Source of the DNA: Promethearchaeota archaeon
GTDB lineage: Archaea > Asgardarchaeota > Lokiarchaeia > Sigyniarchaeales > SOKP01
Length of the DNA: 64,000 nt
Assembly: GCA_016930515.1 (NCBI GenBank)
Contig: JAFGGO010000027.1
Span: 1 to 64,000 of the forward strand
Direction of reading: 5' to 3'
The position numbers and the translations under genes are program-made. Positions 40,748 to 50,668 of the stretch are shown piece by piece (the stretch's first letter is position 1; each line of letters begins with the position of its first letter). Below the pieces are notes generated by a model, which was not told the origin of the DNA, did no database searches, and saw only the letters and a program-made list of their open reading frames with translations.

Positions 40748-40796
40748 TTTTTTTAATATCTGATTTTAAACTCTTTTTTATTTTTTAACATTAGTT

Positions 40797-41675
40797 TTAT
40801 AAAATAGCACCTTCTAATGAGTGGTGGCAGGAACAATCCTTATCCATATCAATATTTGGGATAACAGTTTTCAATAATTTATTCAAATTTTCTGCGTTTT
40901 TAGCGATAGTCTCAAGGACCTCAGTCACATTTACTTCTAACTTGTTTATCGGGTTCCCGCATCTCTTGCATTTCAAAGCTTGTTCTACAATTCCACAATT
41001 TTGGCACTCTCCTGCCCATACATCCAAATCGGTCACCATCGCAACGCAACAATAACACATTTCCATTTCAGCAGCAAGAACAACTTCTGGATATGTAGTC
41101 ATTCCAACTACATCCGCCTCCCATTTGCGGAACAATTTAGATTCTGCTCTTGTAGAAAATCGTGGTCCCTCAATACAAACATAAGTGCCACCTTTTTGTA
41201 TCATCATTCCTTTATTATTTTTACCTGATTCAAAGAACAAGTCGTTTAAATAACTGCAATACGGTTCTGCTTGTCTAATGTGACAAACCTGACCTCCTTC
41301 GTAAAAACTATCTTTTCGATTTTTTGTTCTATCGATATATTGATCAACGAGAATAAATTTTCCTTTTTGGTGCTCGATCTTTAATGATCCTACGGCGGAA
41401 GGAGATATCACGAATTTAACGCCCATATTTTTAAGCGCCCACATATTAGCCCTGAAATTCAGCTTGTGTGGGGGGATATCGTGTCCCATTCCATGCCGAG
41501 TCAAAAATGCTATTTTTTTACCAGCAAATCTCCCAACTTTCAGATGGTCTGAAGTGCGACCATAAGGTGTATACGATTTGATTTCTTCCATATCTTCAAG
41601 ATAGAGCTCGGATCCTGTTCCTCCAATAATTCCAATAGCAACTTTGCTTTCTTCATATTTCATGGTTATACTCAA
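40797..41675 (-). CDS. MTA phosphorylase/PNP family protein with inserted zinc ribbon
   Basis: ORF 292 aa; IGIIGGTGSELYLEDM, LTRHGMGHDIPPHKLNFRANMWAL, CIEGPRFSTRAESKLFRKWEADVVGMTTYPEVVLAAE; CQNC-X10-CKRC insert near C-terminus. Confidence 0.9.
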   Translation of the reverse strand: MSITMKYEESKVAIGIIGGTGSELYLEDMEEIKSYTPYGRTSDHLKVGRFAGKKIAFLTRHGMGHDIPPHKLNFRANMWALKNMGVKFVISPSAVGSLKIEHQKGKFILVDQYIDRTKNRKDSFYEGGQVCHIRQAEPYCSYLNDLFFESGKNNKGMMIQKGGTYVCIEGPRFSTRAESKLFRKWEADVVGMTTYPEVVLAAEMEMCYCCVAMVTDLDVWAGECQNCGIVEQALKCKRCGNPINKLEVNVTEVLETIAKNAENLNKLLKTVIPNIDMDKDCSCHHSLEGAIL

Positions 41676-41720
41676 TATTCAATTTGTTATATAATATTAT
41701 ATATAGTCTGACATATTATA

Positions 41721-42152
41721 CTACTCTATAATTATAATACCATTTAACTTGCATTGCTTCTTATAATAATTTAATAACCATTCATTCAAAATATTTTTAT
41801 TTTCATTTGGAAGATGGGAGTAATAAATTCATTTCTTTTTTAGAGTAATTTCAAAGGTTGATATGCAACGATATGGATTCTCAACCTTAGAAATAAAAGA
41901 CAAATCCCATAGATTATTGTGAAAACTATGATGTTCATCAATCAATCCCCTATTTCCAGAAAAACTTGAAATATAAGAATATTTCAACTCCATTACTGAA
42001 GAGAATCTTTCTTTTCCGATTGATTCAAGAATTATTGTTTCGAGAGAAGACTCGATAATTGTTGACTCGTTTTTACTATTCTTTTTTACTTGAATATCGT
42101 TTTTAATAAGCCTTTTAAAATAAAAGTATAGTGCATAAAATTTCTCCTCTAT
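41721..42152 (-). pseudogene. Decayed paralog of the ORF at 42186..42605
   Basis: Minus-strand translation: IEEKFYALYFYFKRLIKNDIQVKKNSKNE...DEHHSFHNNLWDLSFISKVENPYRCISTFEITLKKK*IYYSHLPNENKNILNEWLLNYYKKQCKLNGIIIIE*, colinear with MEEFQQIFDYFNMFLK...FHNKLWILNVPLWGEDWENIPHGFENIILKDVGTYWSYSPDENAEILREWLDYCKERCRINGINIDD*. Start ATG replaced by ATA (42150-42152); in-frame TGA at 41829-41831. Confidence 0.8.
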
Positions 42153-42185
42153 TATATTTTTTCTAATTTTTTTAAAAATTAAAAT

Positions 42186-42605
42186 TTAATCATCAATATT
42201 AATTCCATTTATTCTACATCGTTCTTTACAGTAATCTAACCATTCACGCAAGATCTCTGCATTTTCATCGGGAGAATAAGACCAATAAGTCCCAACATCT
42301 TTTAGAATAATATTTTCAAATCCATGTGGAATGTTTTCCCAATCTTCTCCCCATAGAGGGACGTTAAGAATCCATAATTTATTGTGAAATCTAGCTTGCT
42401 GCTCCTCATAGTGAGTTTTATATCTGTACACATTAACATTCGAATATTCCATATCCATTATTAAGCAAAAAGAATAAACCCCAATTATTTCAAAAATCGT
42501 TTGTCTTAAAGAAAAATTGGCATCATTAGTGTTTTTGTTATTATTTTCATCTTTCGATTTTAAAAACATATTAAAATAGTCAAATATTTGTTGAAATTCC
42601 TCCAT
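42186..42605 (-). CDS. Hypothetical protein (intact paralog of the adjacent pseudogene)
   Basis: ORF 139 aa; duplication with 41721..42152 supports it being a real gene. Confidence 0.65.
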   Translation of the reverse strand: MEEFQQIFDYFNMFLKSKDENNNKNTNDANFSLRQTIFEIIGVYSFCLIMDMEYSNVNVYRYKTHYEEQQARFHNKLWILNVPLWGEDWENIPHGFENIILKDVGTYWSYSPDENAEILREWLDYCKERCRINGINIDD

Positions 42606-42702
42606 TACATTTTAGTCATTTTATCAGCATTAATATTTTGTGTAAATTAACTAAAAAATAATTTATACCATTTTTAATTATATTTTCAAAAAAAACGATC
42701 TT

Positions 42703-43461
42703 GTGAATGAAATGGTTAAAATTGGAATAATTGGTGGTTCGGGACTCGATGATCCTGATATTTTAAAGGATGCAAAGGATATAGAAGTAAATACAACTTA
42801 TGGAAAACCTACCTCTCCTTTAAAAATGGGAAAGATTTATGATGTGGAAGTGGTCTTAATAGCTCGTCATGGTAGAGAACACACTATTCCGCCAACGCAG
42901 GTTAATTATCGAGCTAACATACAAGCGTTAAGAGATCAAGGTTGTACTCATATTTTAGCCACTACTGCCTGTGGAAGTTTGAGAGAGAAAATTGTAAGAG
43001 GAGACTTCGTCATTCTCGATCAATTTATCGATTTCACCCGTTTAAGAAAGCTCAGCTTTTACGAAAAATTTCCTCCAGGAGATGCAAAGCACACGGCAAT
43101 GGCTCGCCCTTATTCGGAGGAATTAAGAATCTTTCTGATTGAAAGCGCTAAGGAATTAGGTCTTAAATATCACGAAAAGGGTACCGTTGTAACTATTGAA
43201 GGGCCAAGATTTTCTACAATTGCCGAATCTAAAATGTTTCGGTCATGGGGTGCTGATGTTATTAACATGAGCATTGCTACAGAAACAATGCTTGCTAACG
43301 AAGCGGGAATCCCTTACGCTGCAGTCGCTATGTCTACGGACTACGATTGTTGGAAGGAAGACGAGGCCCCGGTAACGTGGGAGGAAATACTCGAGGTTTT
43401 TGGAAAAAATGTGAGTAATGTCATAGCTTTATTAACTAATGTTATTAAGAAGATCAAGTAA
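42703..43461 (+). CDS. mtnP: S-methyl-5'-thioadenosine phosphorylase
   Basis: ORF 252 aa; IGIIGGSGLDDPDIL, LIARHGREHTIPPTQVNYRANIQAL, TIEGPRFSTIAESKMFRSWGADVINMS, AVAMSTDYDCWKEDEAPVTWEEIL. Confidence 0.92.
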   Translation: MNEMVKIGIIGGSGLDDPDILKDAKDIEVNTTYGKPTSPLKMGKIYDVEVVLIARHGREHTIPPTQVNYRANIQALRDQGCTHILATTACGSLREKIVRGDFVILDQFIDFTRLRKLSFYEKFPPGDAKHTAMARPYSEELRIFLIESAKELGLKYHEKGTVVTIEGPRFSTIAESKMFRSWGADVINMSIATETMLANEAGIPYAAVAMSTDYDCWKEDEAPVTWEEILEVFGKNVSNVIALLTNVIKKIK

Positions 43462-43605
43462 TAATTTTTCCTCAAATTTTTCTTTTTTACTTCATATATT
43501 AGAAAACTTCTTATGCAATAAAACACTTGTATTATCCAATAGAGATAAAATTGTAAGTAAATGCGAAAATTCTATTCGCGTTTCTGTTTTTAATTCTTTT
43601 TATTA

Positions 43606-44916
43606 GTGAAATTTAATATGGTAAAATTAACCTTTTTAGGTGGCTGTCGAGAGGTCGGCCGTTCTGGAATACTTTTGCAATCTAAAAACGGTTCTAAGGT
43701 CGTTTTAGACTACGGAATTCGGTTTAAAGGTAAGGAACGCCTTCCTAGCGAGATAGATACTGAAAATCTAAGTGCGATAGCCGTCACGCACTGCCACGTG
43801 GATCATTCCGGCGGCATTCCATTGTTGTATAAATCATCAAACGCTCCATTGTATACAAATCCAATAACGCTTCGGATTTCTGAGATTTTAATTAAAGACA
43901 TGCTAAATGTGTCTAAATTCGAATATCCTTTTGGAAAAGATGAATTAGATACCATGCGACAAAATGCAAAATTCTTAGATTTGGGCGTTCGCCAAAAAGT
44001 AAACGATGATATATATTTAACATTTTACGACGCAGGACATATTCCAGGAAGCGTTTCAATCTTGGCTGAGGTAGACGATAAATGCATTTTCTATACGGGT
44101 GACATTAATAACCAGGAGACAAACCTTGTAAATATTGCCGATCCCACGTTCGTTCCGAATATCGATGTTTTAATCACTGAAAGCACTTATGCTTTAAGAG
44201 AACACCCTTCTCGAATAGAAGTAGAAAAACGATTCGTAGAAAATGTAATAAATGTAACGGATAATGGCGGGAAAGTGCTCATTCCTGCCTTTGGAGTAGC
44301 ACGATCTCAGGAAGCCTTACTCATCTTGGAGAAATATAATTACGATGGTAAAATCTATATCGACGGATTAGCCCGAAAAATATGTAATGTATATCAAGAA
44401 TATCCTGAATATTTGAAGGATATCAATCGATTTGTAAAATCCTTGAAGCGAGCACGATTTATTACCGAAGAGAAATATAGAGACTCCGCCAAGCGTTCCA
44501 ATGCGGCAATAATAGCACCAAGTGGTATGTTAAAAGGAGGTGCTTCGATGAATTTCGTTAAATCCTTCTTAGAAGACCCGACATCGGCTATATATTTAGT
44601 TGGATATCAAGCAGAGGGCTCTCCGGGCCGGAAACTCCTCGATGAGGGTGTTTTTGAATACAAAGAAAGAATCCGAAGAAAGAAAATAAATGGTACTCTT
44701 GTTGCGAAGTGTGATAGGGAATATTTTAACTTTTCAAGCCACGCTGATGGGTTACACCTCCACGAATACATTAACGGATTAAAATTTCATAACAATTCGA
44801 AGGATATATTTTGTGTTCACGGAGATAATAAGTCGGCAACTTTCTTTGCAAAGGAGCTAGTCCAAAAGGGATTTAATGCCGTCGCTCCAGAACAAGACGA
44901 AACTTACACAATATGA
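43606..44916 (+). CDS. Metallo-beta-lactamase/beta-CASP RNA-processing nuclease (aCPSF-like)
   Basis: ORF 436 aa; LGGCREVGRSGILL, THCHVDHSGGIPLLY (HxHxDH), TGDINNQETNLV, STYALREHPSR, PSGMLKGGASMNFV, FSSHADGLHL. Confidence 0.9.
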   Translation: MKFNMVKLTFLGGCREVGRSGILLQSKNGSKVVLDYGIRFKGKERLPSEIDTENLSAIAVTHCHVDHSGGIPLLYKSSNAPLYTNPITLRISEILIKDMLNVSKFEYPFGKDELDTMRQNAKFLDLGVRQKVNDDIYLTFYDAGHIPGSVSILAEVDDKCIFYTGDINNQETNLVNIADPTFVPNIDVLITESTYALREHPSRIEVEKRFVENVINVTDNGGKVLIPAFGVARSQEALLILEKYNYDGKIYIDGLARKICNVYQEYPEYLKDINRFVKSLKRARFITEEKYRDSAKRSNAAIIAPSGMLKGGASMNFVKSFLEDPTSAIYLVGYQAEGSPGRKLLDEGVFEYKERIRRKKINGTLVAKCDREYFNFSSHADGLHLHEYINGLKFHNNSKDIFCVHGDNKSATFFAKELVQKGFNAVAPEQDETYTI

Positions 44917-44992
44917 ATTATACTCCATTTTAAAGAAAGATTTCCATCTTTAGAGTTTTATATAGAATATAATAGGAATCGGTCTTTTGTGT

Positions 44993-46504
44993 TTATTTAT
45001 TTTCTTTTATTTGTTCTCTGATCACACTATCTATATGAGTTAAGAATTCGTAAATTTTATCGAATGGAACTTTCGTTCCAGCAGCAGGGGGATGACCTCC
45101 TCCTAATGCGTTCAATCCCGTGAGTTCTAAGGCCTTTCTAATAGCCTCTGAGAGATTTACGCCTCGTTCAACGAGCGATTCATGAGCCCTTCCAGAGATC
45201 TTGTAGACTTGTTCAGTTTCTCTAGTAGCTATTCCGAATATGGGTTTATTTGTATCGATCCTATCAAGATTGTCAAACACTAATATCGACGCAATAACTC
45301 CAATAACGCTTTCTGGTATTTTATCTTCCCCAAAATAATACTGAATGTTATCTTTAGATTGGATCTTGTTGTTTTCGTAAATCCACGATATGCTACGGGA
45401 AATTAACGATTTATAATTCTTAAGTATTTCAATTGCTTGATCGTATGCTTCCTTTCTATCGCCCATGGCAACTGCGATACCAATTGATCCGTTATCAGAA
45501 CGACCGGTTGAGTTTAATAAGTATGAAAACTCTCTAACATCGTGGAGTTCTAAGTATTTGCTTTCTTTTGGAAGAACATACTTGTTAACTATTAATCTAT
45601 CAATGACTTCGCTTGGTTCGATACCCAACTTGATCGTGGAATATTCGAGAATTGAAGTTGATATCTTTTGCTTTTGATCCTGATTTAGGTCGTGGAGAGT
45701 CTTTATCGTGCCGTCTGAATTTTCCATCAAGACTCCAGAAGTCTGTAAAAACTTCAAGGTTCTATTGGGATCGTTTGTCAAACCCGGTAATTTAAAATCA
45801 GTTGAATATGCAATGGCTTCATTTAAGGGTTTTATAGATGAAAAGCTAAGATCGTGAACTATTTCGATGTATCTTCCCGATATAGCGTCGTTTAAGATCT
45901 CAAGGTTAGCTCCAGTAAACGATTTGTCTTTTTCTTGGTTTTGAACATCTCCCGTTGCACCTACGATCGCAATTGAAGAAAGATCGATGTTTTGGGAATT
46001 CAAACATTTAGCAAAAAGATAACACATGCCTGCTCCTGAGATTTCGCTGCTTCCGTTTACGCCAAAGAAATATGGGTTAATGTGCCAAGGGCTTGTATTT
46101 TCCCTGATTTTCGAAATGAGGTCTACTTGTTCTATATCTGAAATTCCTTGAGGAAGATGATGATCTAAGATTATAAAATTTGGATCTTTTATGTTATTTG
46201 ATAACTTTTCGTGGAGTTCTAAGAATTGACCACTTCCAAAATCAGAAAAAATTAATAAGTTGTGGGTATAATCAGACCATGATGCAATTTTCTCGATCTC
46301 TTCCCTTTCTAACTGCTTTAATATCGTTATTTGGAATGGTATTTTTTCCCTGAATAGTGCCTTCCCGAGGATTGCTCCTGCAGAGAGCCCATCCGAGTCT
46401 ATATGCGTGAAAATATGAATTGGTGATTCCAATTGTGATATCTTTGAAGAAAAATACTGCTTGGTTTTTTCCATTCCTTCGATAAGTCTCATGAACATGC
46501 TCAT
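44993..46504 (-). CDS. RecJ-like DHH/DHHA1 family nuclease (archaeal RecJ/GAN-type)
   Basis: ORF 503 aa; IFTHIDSDGLSAGAILG, ILDHHLPQG, C-terminal ALGGGHPPAAGTKV (DHHA1). Confidence 0.88.
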   Translation of the reverse strand: MSMFMRLIEGMEKTKQYFSSKISQLESPIHIFTHIDSDGLSAGAILGKALFREKIPFQITILKQLEREEIEKIASWSDYTHNLLIFSDFGSGQFLELHEKLSNNIKDPNFIILDHHLPQGISDIEQVDLISKIRENTSPWHINPYFFGVNGSSEISGAGMCYLFAKCLNSQNIDLSSIAIVGATGDVQNQEKDKSFTGANLEILNDAISGRYIEIVHDLSFSSIKPLNEAIAYSTDFKLPGLTNDPNRTLKFLQTSGVLMENSDGTIKTLHDLNQDQKQKISTSILEYSTIKLGIEPSEVIDRLIVNKYVLPKESKYLELHDVREFSYLLNSTGRSDNGSIGIAVAMGDRKEAYDQAIEILKNYKSLISRSISWIYENNKIQSKDNIQYYFGEDKIPESVIGVIASILVFDNLDRIDTNKPIFGIATRETEQVYKISGRAHESLVERGVNLSEAIRKALELTGLNALGGGHPPAAGTKVPFDKIYEFLTHIDSVIREQIKENK

Positions 46505-46609
46505 TGATGTAATATAATCTGCATTGATTTCTCAAATCATAAAGGAGAATATTTATATAAATTTATCAAATTAAATATAAATACTCATTAAAAATCAAAA
46601 AAATATTCA

Positions 46610-47608
46610 ATGTTGAAGAAAATGATGAATATAAACGATCTAACCTTAAAATTAGTTAACAAAATACTTGAAAACAAGGACTTGCTCGGAGCAACGGTAG
46701 AAAAATTAAGCTCGGGTCAAACAGTAATCGATTTAACGAATGGTACCTGGGAAGCGGGAAGAATTCTTGGAGAAATATGCATGGGTGGTTTGGGGTCAGT
46801 AAATTTTAACAGTTGTAATGTTGATGGTCATTTTTTTCCCGCCCTAGATGTTTGCACGAGCGAGCCAATTATATCTTGCATGGCGTCTCAATTAGCGGGA
46901 TGGAGTGTTAAGCTCAAAAAAGATGTTGAGAAAGACGGAATTGTAAAAAAAAAAGTAGTCTTTCAGTCCTTGGGTTCTGGTCCTGCTCGCGCCAAGGCTA
47001 GGGGAGAAACGCTTTTTGACGAAATTTCTTACACCGATGCATCTAACTGTGCCGTGATCGTATTTGAAACTCGCACTATGCCTGACGAAGAGGTAATGGC
47101 AATAGTTACGGAAAAATGCAAAGTACCTGCTGAAAAAACTTACGCTGTTTGTGCGCCAACGGCAAGTTTGGTGGGTTCAATACAGGTTGCAGCAAGAATT
47201 GTGGAAACAGGAATTCATAAATTGCACGAGATTCATTTTCCCTTGGATGCCTTAATGGACGGTTTTGGTAGCGTGCCCATCGCTCCCGTGGCAAAAGACG
47301 ATTTTGCCGCTATGGGTCCCCCCAACGACGCAATGTTTGCCCTTGGTCAAACATTCTATACGATAAATGTTGATAAGGAAAAAGAAGTAGAACTATTTGA
47401 ATTGCTTAAAAAAGCGCCAGCAAGCACTTCTTCTAGTTATGGAAAACCGTTTAATGTGATTTTCAAGGAAGCAGAATTCGATTTTTACAAGATCGATCCT
47501 GGTTTGTTTGCACCCGCTCTTTATACCTTAAATAATATTAAAACGGGAAAAACAATGACTGTAGGGCGGTTAGATAACAACTTGCTTAAGCAATCCTTTG
47601 GTCTTTAA
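46610..47608 (+). CDS. mch: Methenyltetrahydromethanopterin cyclohydrolase
   Basis: ORF 332 aa; VIDLTNGTWEAGRILGEICMGGLGSVNF, ACMASQLAGWSV-type segment (ISCMASQLAGWSVKL), SLGSGPARAKA, CAPTASLVGSIQVAARIVETGIHKL. Confidence 0.95.
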   Translation: MLKKMMNINDLTLKLVNKILENKDLLGATVEKLSSGQTVIDLTNGTWEAGRILGEICMGGLGSVNFNSCNVDGHFFPALDVCTSEPIISCMASQLAGWSVKLKKDVEKDGIVKKKVVFQSLGSGPARAKARGETLFDEISYTDASNCAVIVFETRTMPDEEVMAIVTEKCKVPAEKTYAVCAPTASLVGSIQVAARIVETGIHKLHEIHFPLDALMDGFGSVPIAPVAKDDFAAMGPPNDAMFALGQTFYTINVDKEKEVELFELLKKAPASTSSSYGKPFNVIFKEAEFDFYKIDPGLFAPALYTLNNIKTGKTMTVGRLDNNLLKQSFGL

Positions 47609-47689
47609 AAATTCTTATCTTAATAATTTTTTCTTTATTTGTATTTAAAAATTGTAAAAAAATAACAAATCAAGAAAAGTAATAATTTT

Positions 47690-49003
47690 CTAAATATTCG
47701 TAAGTTCTTCTTGATATTTCATCACTTCGGTCATGTCAATATCGCGATCGAATGTGATTTTTTGGTCTATACCCAAGTATGTGCAGGCAAGTTGGGCGGA
47801 AGCAGCGATTTCCGCTTTCTTAAGCGAGATTTGGTATACATCCTCGGGATCGGTCATTTTTGCCTTGAGTGTGCTTATATTTTCCAAGACCTTTCGCTTG
47901 TTCTTGTCTAAATCTGCTTTCTCCATTCTTAGGGTCTGGATTTCCTTATCGATTTTAATGGATGGTTTTAACTGCTGTTCTCTTCTCAGGTCGTTGATCC
48001 TGTCAATGATTTTAACTCTTTGTTCGTCGATGGTTTCCTTGTGATTAAACTCGGCCTCGTATTGGCTCTGATGCGTCACTTGATAGTTGGTTGTTCTCTC
48101 GTTTTTCATCTTGTAAAGCAAAGAACCCATTTTATCGGCAACGATAAATGGTAATTGATTACTTACGATCAAGCGTGTTATGTTGTTGAGATCGAAAAAG
48201 TTCAGGTTATCGTATTTTGATTGCAAGTAATTCTTCAAATTTTCCGAATTGTGCTCGCACTCGATCTCGGTCCAGTCGTGGATGGCTAGTCTTCTCCTGA
48301 AAAAGATGAGTTCCCAATCTATGCCAAGCTCTTTCAATAGTTCTAAAAGCTTATCGTCGTTCGGTTTAAAGGTTTCGATTATCAAGTACAATTGAAGTCC
48401 GTAGTATTTGTGTTCTTCTTGTAAGTAATAACCTCTTTGTTGCATTGATGCAAGAATTTTCAGCTTGATTGATGTATTGCTCGATATGTTTTTCTTACCA
48501 CAGTTCAAATAGATGACGTTACCCTCTTCGCTCACGTATTCAGCATCAAGAAATCCCAATATGCTCTCTTGGTTTTCTCTTATAAAATCCATGAGGCCTG
48601 TAAGAGTGGGTTTTACGTTAAACCTGATGAGATCACCTTGACTAATAGTCACGTAATCGCTTGGGTTTCCTCCAACCGCAAGTTTGATGGAATAGAGCAG
48701 TAGATCCTCTTCAGTACCGTATACTTCTTTTATTGCTTCGTTAATAGGAAATACTTCGTTATCTAAAATTTTGATATCCGCTAAAGAGCTTTCATACGGT
48801 TCGGGATCACTAAGAATCTTGTTAAGAACTGGAGCTTCTGAAGCGTCCACCTCGATTTCGTAATTTCTTGCTAAGTCCTTTCGAATCACGCAAAATGATT
48901 TGTCTTTTTTTCCTTCCTTGTTGAACATGGATAGTGATGTGTGTTCATCAATTACCGCGCGAAACTTTTCGGTGAATCTATTCTCCGTGTTATCGTTCTT
49001 CAT
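47690..49003 (-). CDS. Hypothetical protein with C-terminal coiled coil
   Basis: ORF 437 aa; charged heptad-like C-terminal region (EQRVKIIDRINDLRREQQL...). Confidence 0.6.
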   Translation of the reverse strand: MKNDNTENRFTEKFRAVIDEHTSLSMFNKEGKKDKSFCVIRKDLARNYEIEVDASEAPVLNKILSDPEPYESSLADIKILDNEVFPINEAIKEVYGTEEDLLLYSIKLAVGGNPSDYVTISQGDLIRFNVKPTLTGLMDFIRENQESILGFLDAEYVSEEGNVIYLNCGKKNISSNTSIKLKILASMQQRGYYLQEEHKYYGLQLYLIIETFKPNDDKLLELLKELGIDWELIFFRRRLAIHDWTEIECEHNSENLKNYLQSKYDNLNFFDLNNITRLIVSNQLPFIVADKMGSLLYKMKNERTTNYQVTHQSQYEAEFNHKETIDEQRVKIIDRINDLRREQQLKPSIKIDKEIQTLRMEKADLDKNKRKVLENISTLKAKMTDPEDVYQISLKKAEIAASAQLACTYLGIDQKITFDRDIDMTEVMKYQEELTNI

Positions 49004-49168
49004 TCTTCTCCTTTGAATATTTCATCATCAACTTTTATGACTTCTTTGTTCTCTATTAAAATAAAACGAATTTAGTCTTAAATTCTTATCGCTAACAATT
49101 TAAAAATTTCTTGTAGATCGTTTATATTAAGGAAAGAACTCATTTTACGAATTAAAAAAAAAATATGC

Positions 49169-49354
49169 TTATTTCAGCTCATCTTCGAGATAATAATGAG
49201 TACCTTTCTTATAGTATACGATGGTAGAGCTAAAATTGTTCCGGATGGTGTATTTATCTCCGTCAACATCTTCCACTTCAAAGGAATAAGGTAATCTTCT
49301 CTGCTTTATAATGTCCGCAATGATAGAATGTTCGTCTTCGGGTTTCATGATCAT
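49169..49354 (-). CDS. Small hypothetical protein
   Basis: ORF 61 aa, isolated, in the same direction as and upstream of 47690..49003; no competing ORF. Confidence 0.4.
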   Translation of the reverse strand: MIMKPEDEHSIIADIIKQRRLPYSFEVEDVDGDKYTIRNNFSSTIVYYKKGTHYYLEDELK

Positions 49355-49498
49355 TCAACTTTTTTTAAGATTTATATAATTAAAACAAACAAGACAAAAA
49401 AAATTTTTGGTTTAGTAAATCAATATTATTATAAAAAAAAAGTTAAAAAACTTCCAATATTAAAAAAATCATATTATATTACATTATGAGTCTTTACA

Positions 49499-50470
49499 AT
49501 GAAAGCTTTAATTACGGGAATTACTGGTTTTGTAGGAAGTCATTTGGCAGAATACTTGTTAGGCAAGGGAGACACGGTGTTTGGAACGTACAGGTGGAGG
49601 AGCCCTCGGGATAATATAGAACATATCAAGCATAAAATAACTCTTGTAAATTGCGAGTTATTAGACGCCATGTCTGTGAAAAATTGCATATCGACCGCTA
49701 AGCCAGATGTGATTTTTCATTTAGCGGCACAATCATATGTTCCATCGAGTTTTGACGAGCCTGCTGCAACTTTGCAAACAAACATCATCGGTACTCTCAA
49801 CCTCCTCGAAGCAGTAAGGCAGATCGGAATAGACCCCATCATACACATCTGTTCGTCCTCCGAAGTGTATGGTCAAGTTAAAAAAGAAGAGGTTCCCATC
49901 CTCGAAACGAATGTTTTTCGACCAGCCTCTCCATATGCCGTTAGTAAGGTTGGAGAAGACATGATCTCTCTCCAATATTTCTTAAGTTATGGCATTAAAA
50001 CAATAAGATCTCGAATGTTTACTCATACGGGTCCAAGAAGAGGAGAAGTATTTGTTGTTTCAGCGTTTGCAAAGCAAGTGGCAATGATTGAGGCGGGTCT
50101 TCAAGAACCAGTTTTGAGAGTAGGAAATCTCGATTCAGTCAGAACATTTCTCGATGTGAGAGATGCTGTTAGAGCTTACTATTTGCTCGTTCAAAAATGT
50201 ATTCCTGGAGAGGTTTATAACATCGGAGGTAATACTACAATGACTATAAGGCAAATGCTTAATCTATTATTGAATCAATCGTCAATGAAAGACGAGATAA
50301 AGGTTGAAGTAAATCCAAAACTTCTCCGTCCTTCAGATGTCACGCTTCAAGTACCAAATATTGATAAGTTTGTCAGTGCAACGGGATGGAAGGCTGATAT
50401 TCCGCTTGAAAAAACACTTCTCGATACTTTAAACTATTGGAGAGCGCGACTTAAGGTTCACGCACCCTGA
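49499..50470 (+). CDS. NAD-dependent epimerase/dehydratase (GDP-mannose 4,6-dehydratase-like)
   Basis: ORF 323 aa; ALITGITGFVGSHLAEYLL, ICSSSEVYGQV, SPYAVSKVGEDM, TGPRRGEVFVVSAFAKQ, VRTFLDVRDAVRAY. Confidence 0.9.
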   Translation: MKALITGITGFVGSHLAEYLLGKGDTVFGTYRWRSPRDNIEHIKHKITLVNCELLDAMSVKNCISTAKPDVIFHLAAQSYVPSSFDEPAATLQTNIIGTLNLLEAVRQIGIDPIIHICSSSEVYGQVKKEEVPILETNVFRPASPYAVSKVGEDMISLQYFLSYGIKTIRSRMFTHTGPRRGEVFVVSAFAKQVAMIEAGLQEPVLRVGNLDSVRTFLDVRDAVRAYYLLVQKCIPGEVYNIGGNTTMTIRQMLNLLLNQSSMKDEIKVEVNPKLLRPSDVTLQVPNIDKFVSATGWKADIPLEKTLLDTLNYWRARLKVHAP

Positions 50471-50668
50471 TAATTTCTCTCTTTTTAAAACTTTCACAGG
50501 TTATAATCAATTACTATTAAAATCTTTAAAGTAAAACACTTTAATTCGTGTAAATAGTATTAAAAATGCTTTAAATTTTTAATAAAACGATTAGTTTTTT
50601 AACCAAAAGACCATTTTAATAAATAATTATTTCAATTAACTTTTTTTAGATCAACAGGGATCATTAAT

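Noticed and set aside
41829-41831. In-frame TGA as selenocysteine or recoded Trp
   Set aside because: The aligned residue in the intact paralog is Gly (GGA to TGA is one change), the start codon is also lost, and no recoding element is evident; pseudogenisation is simpler.
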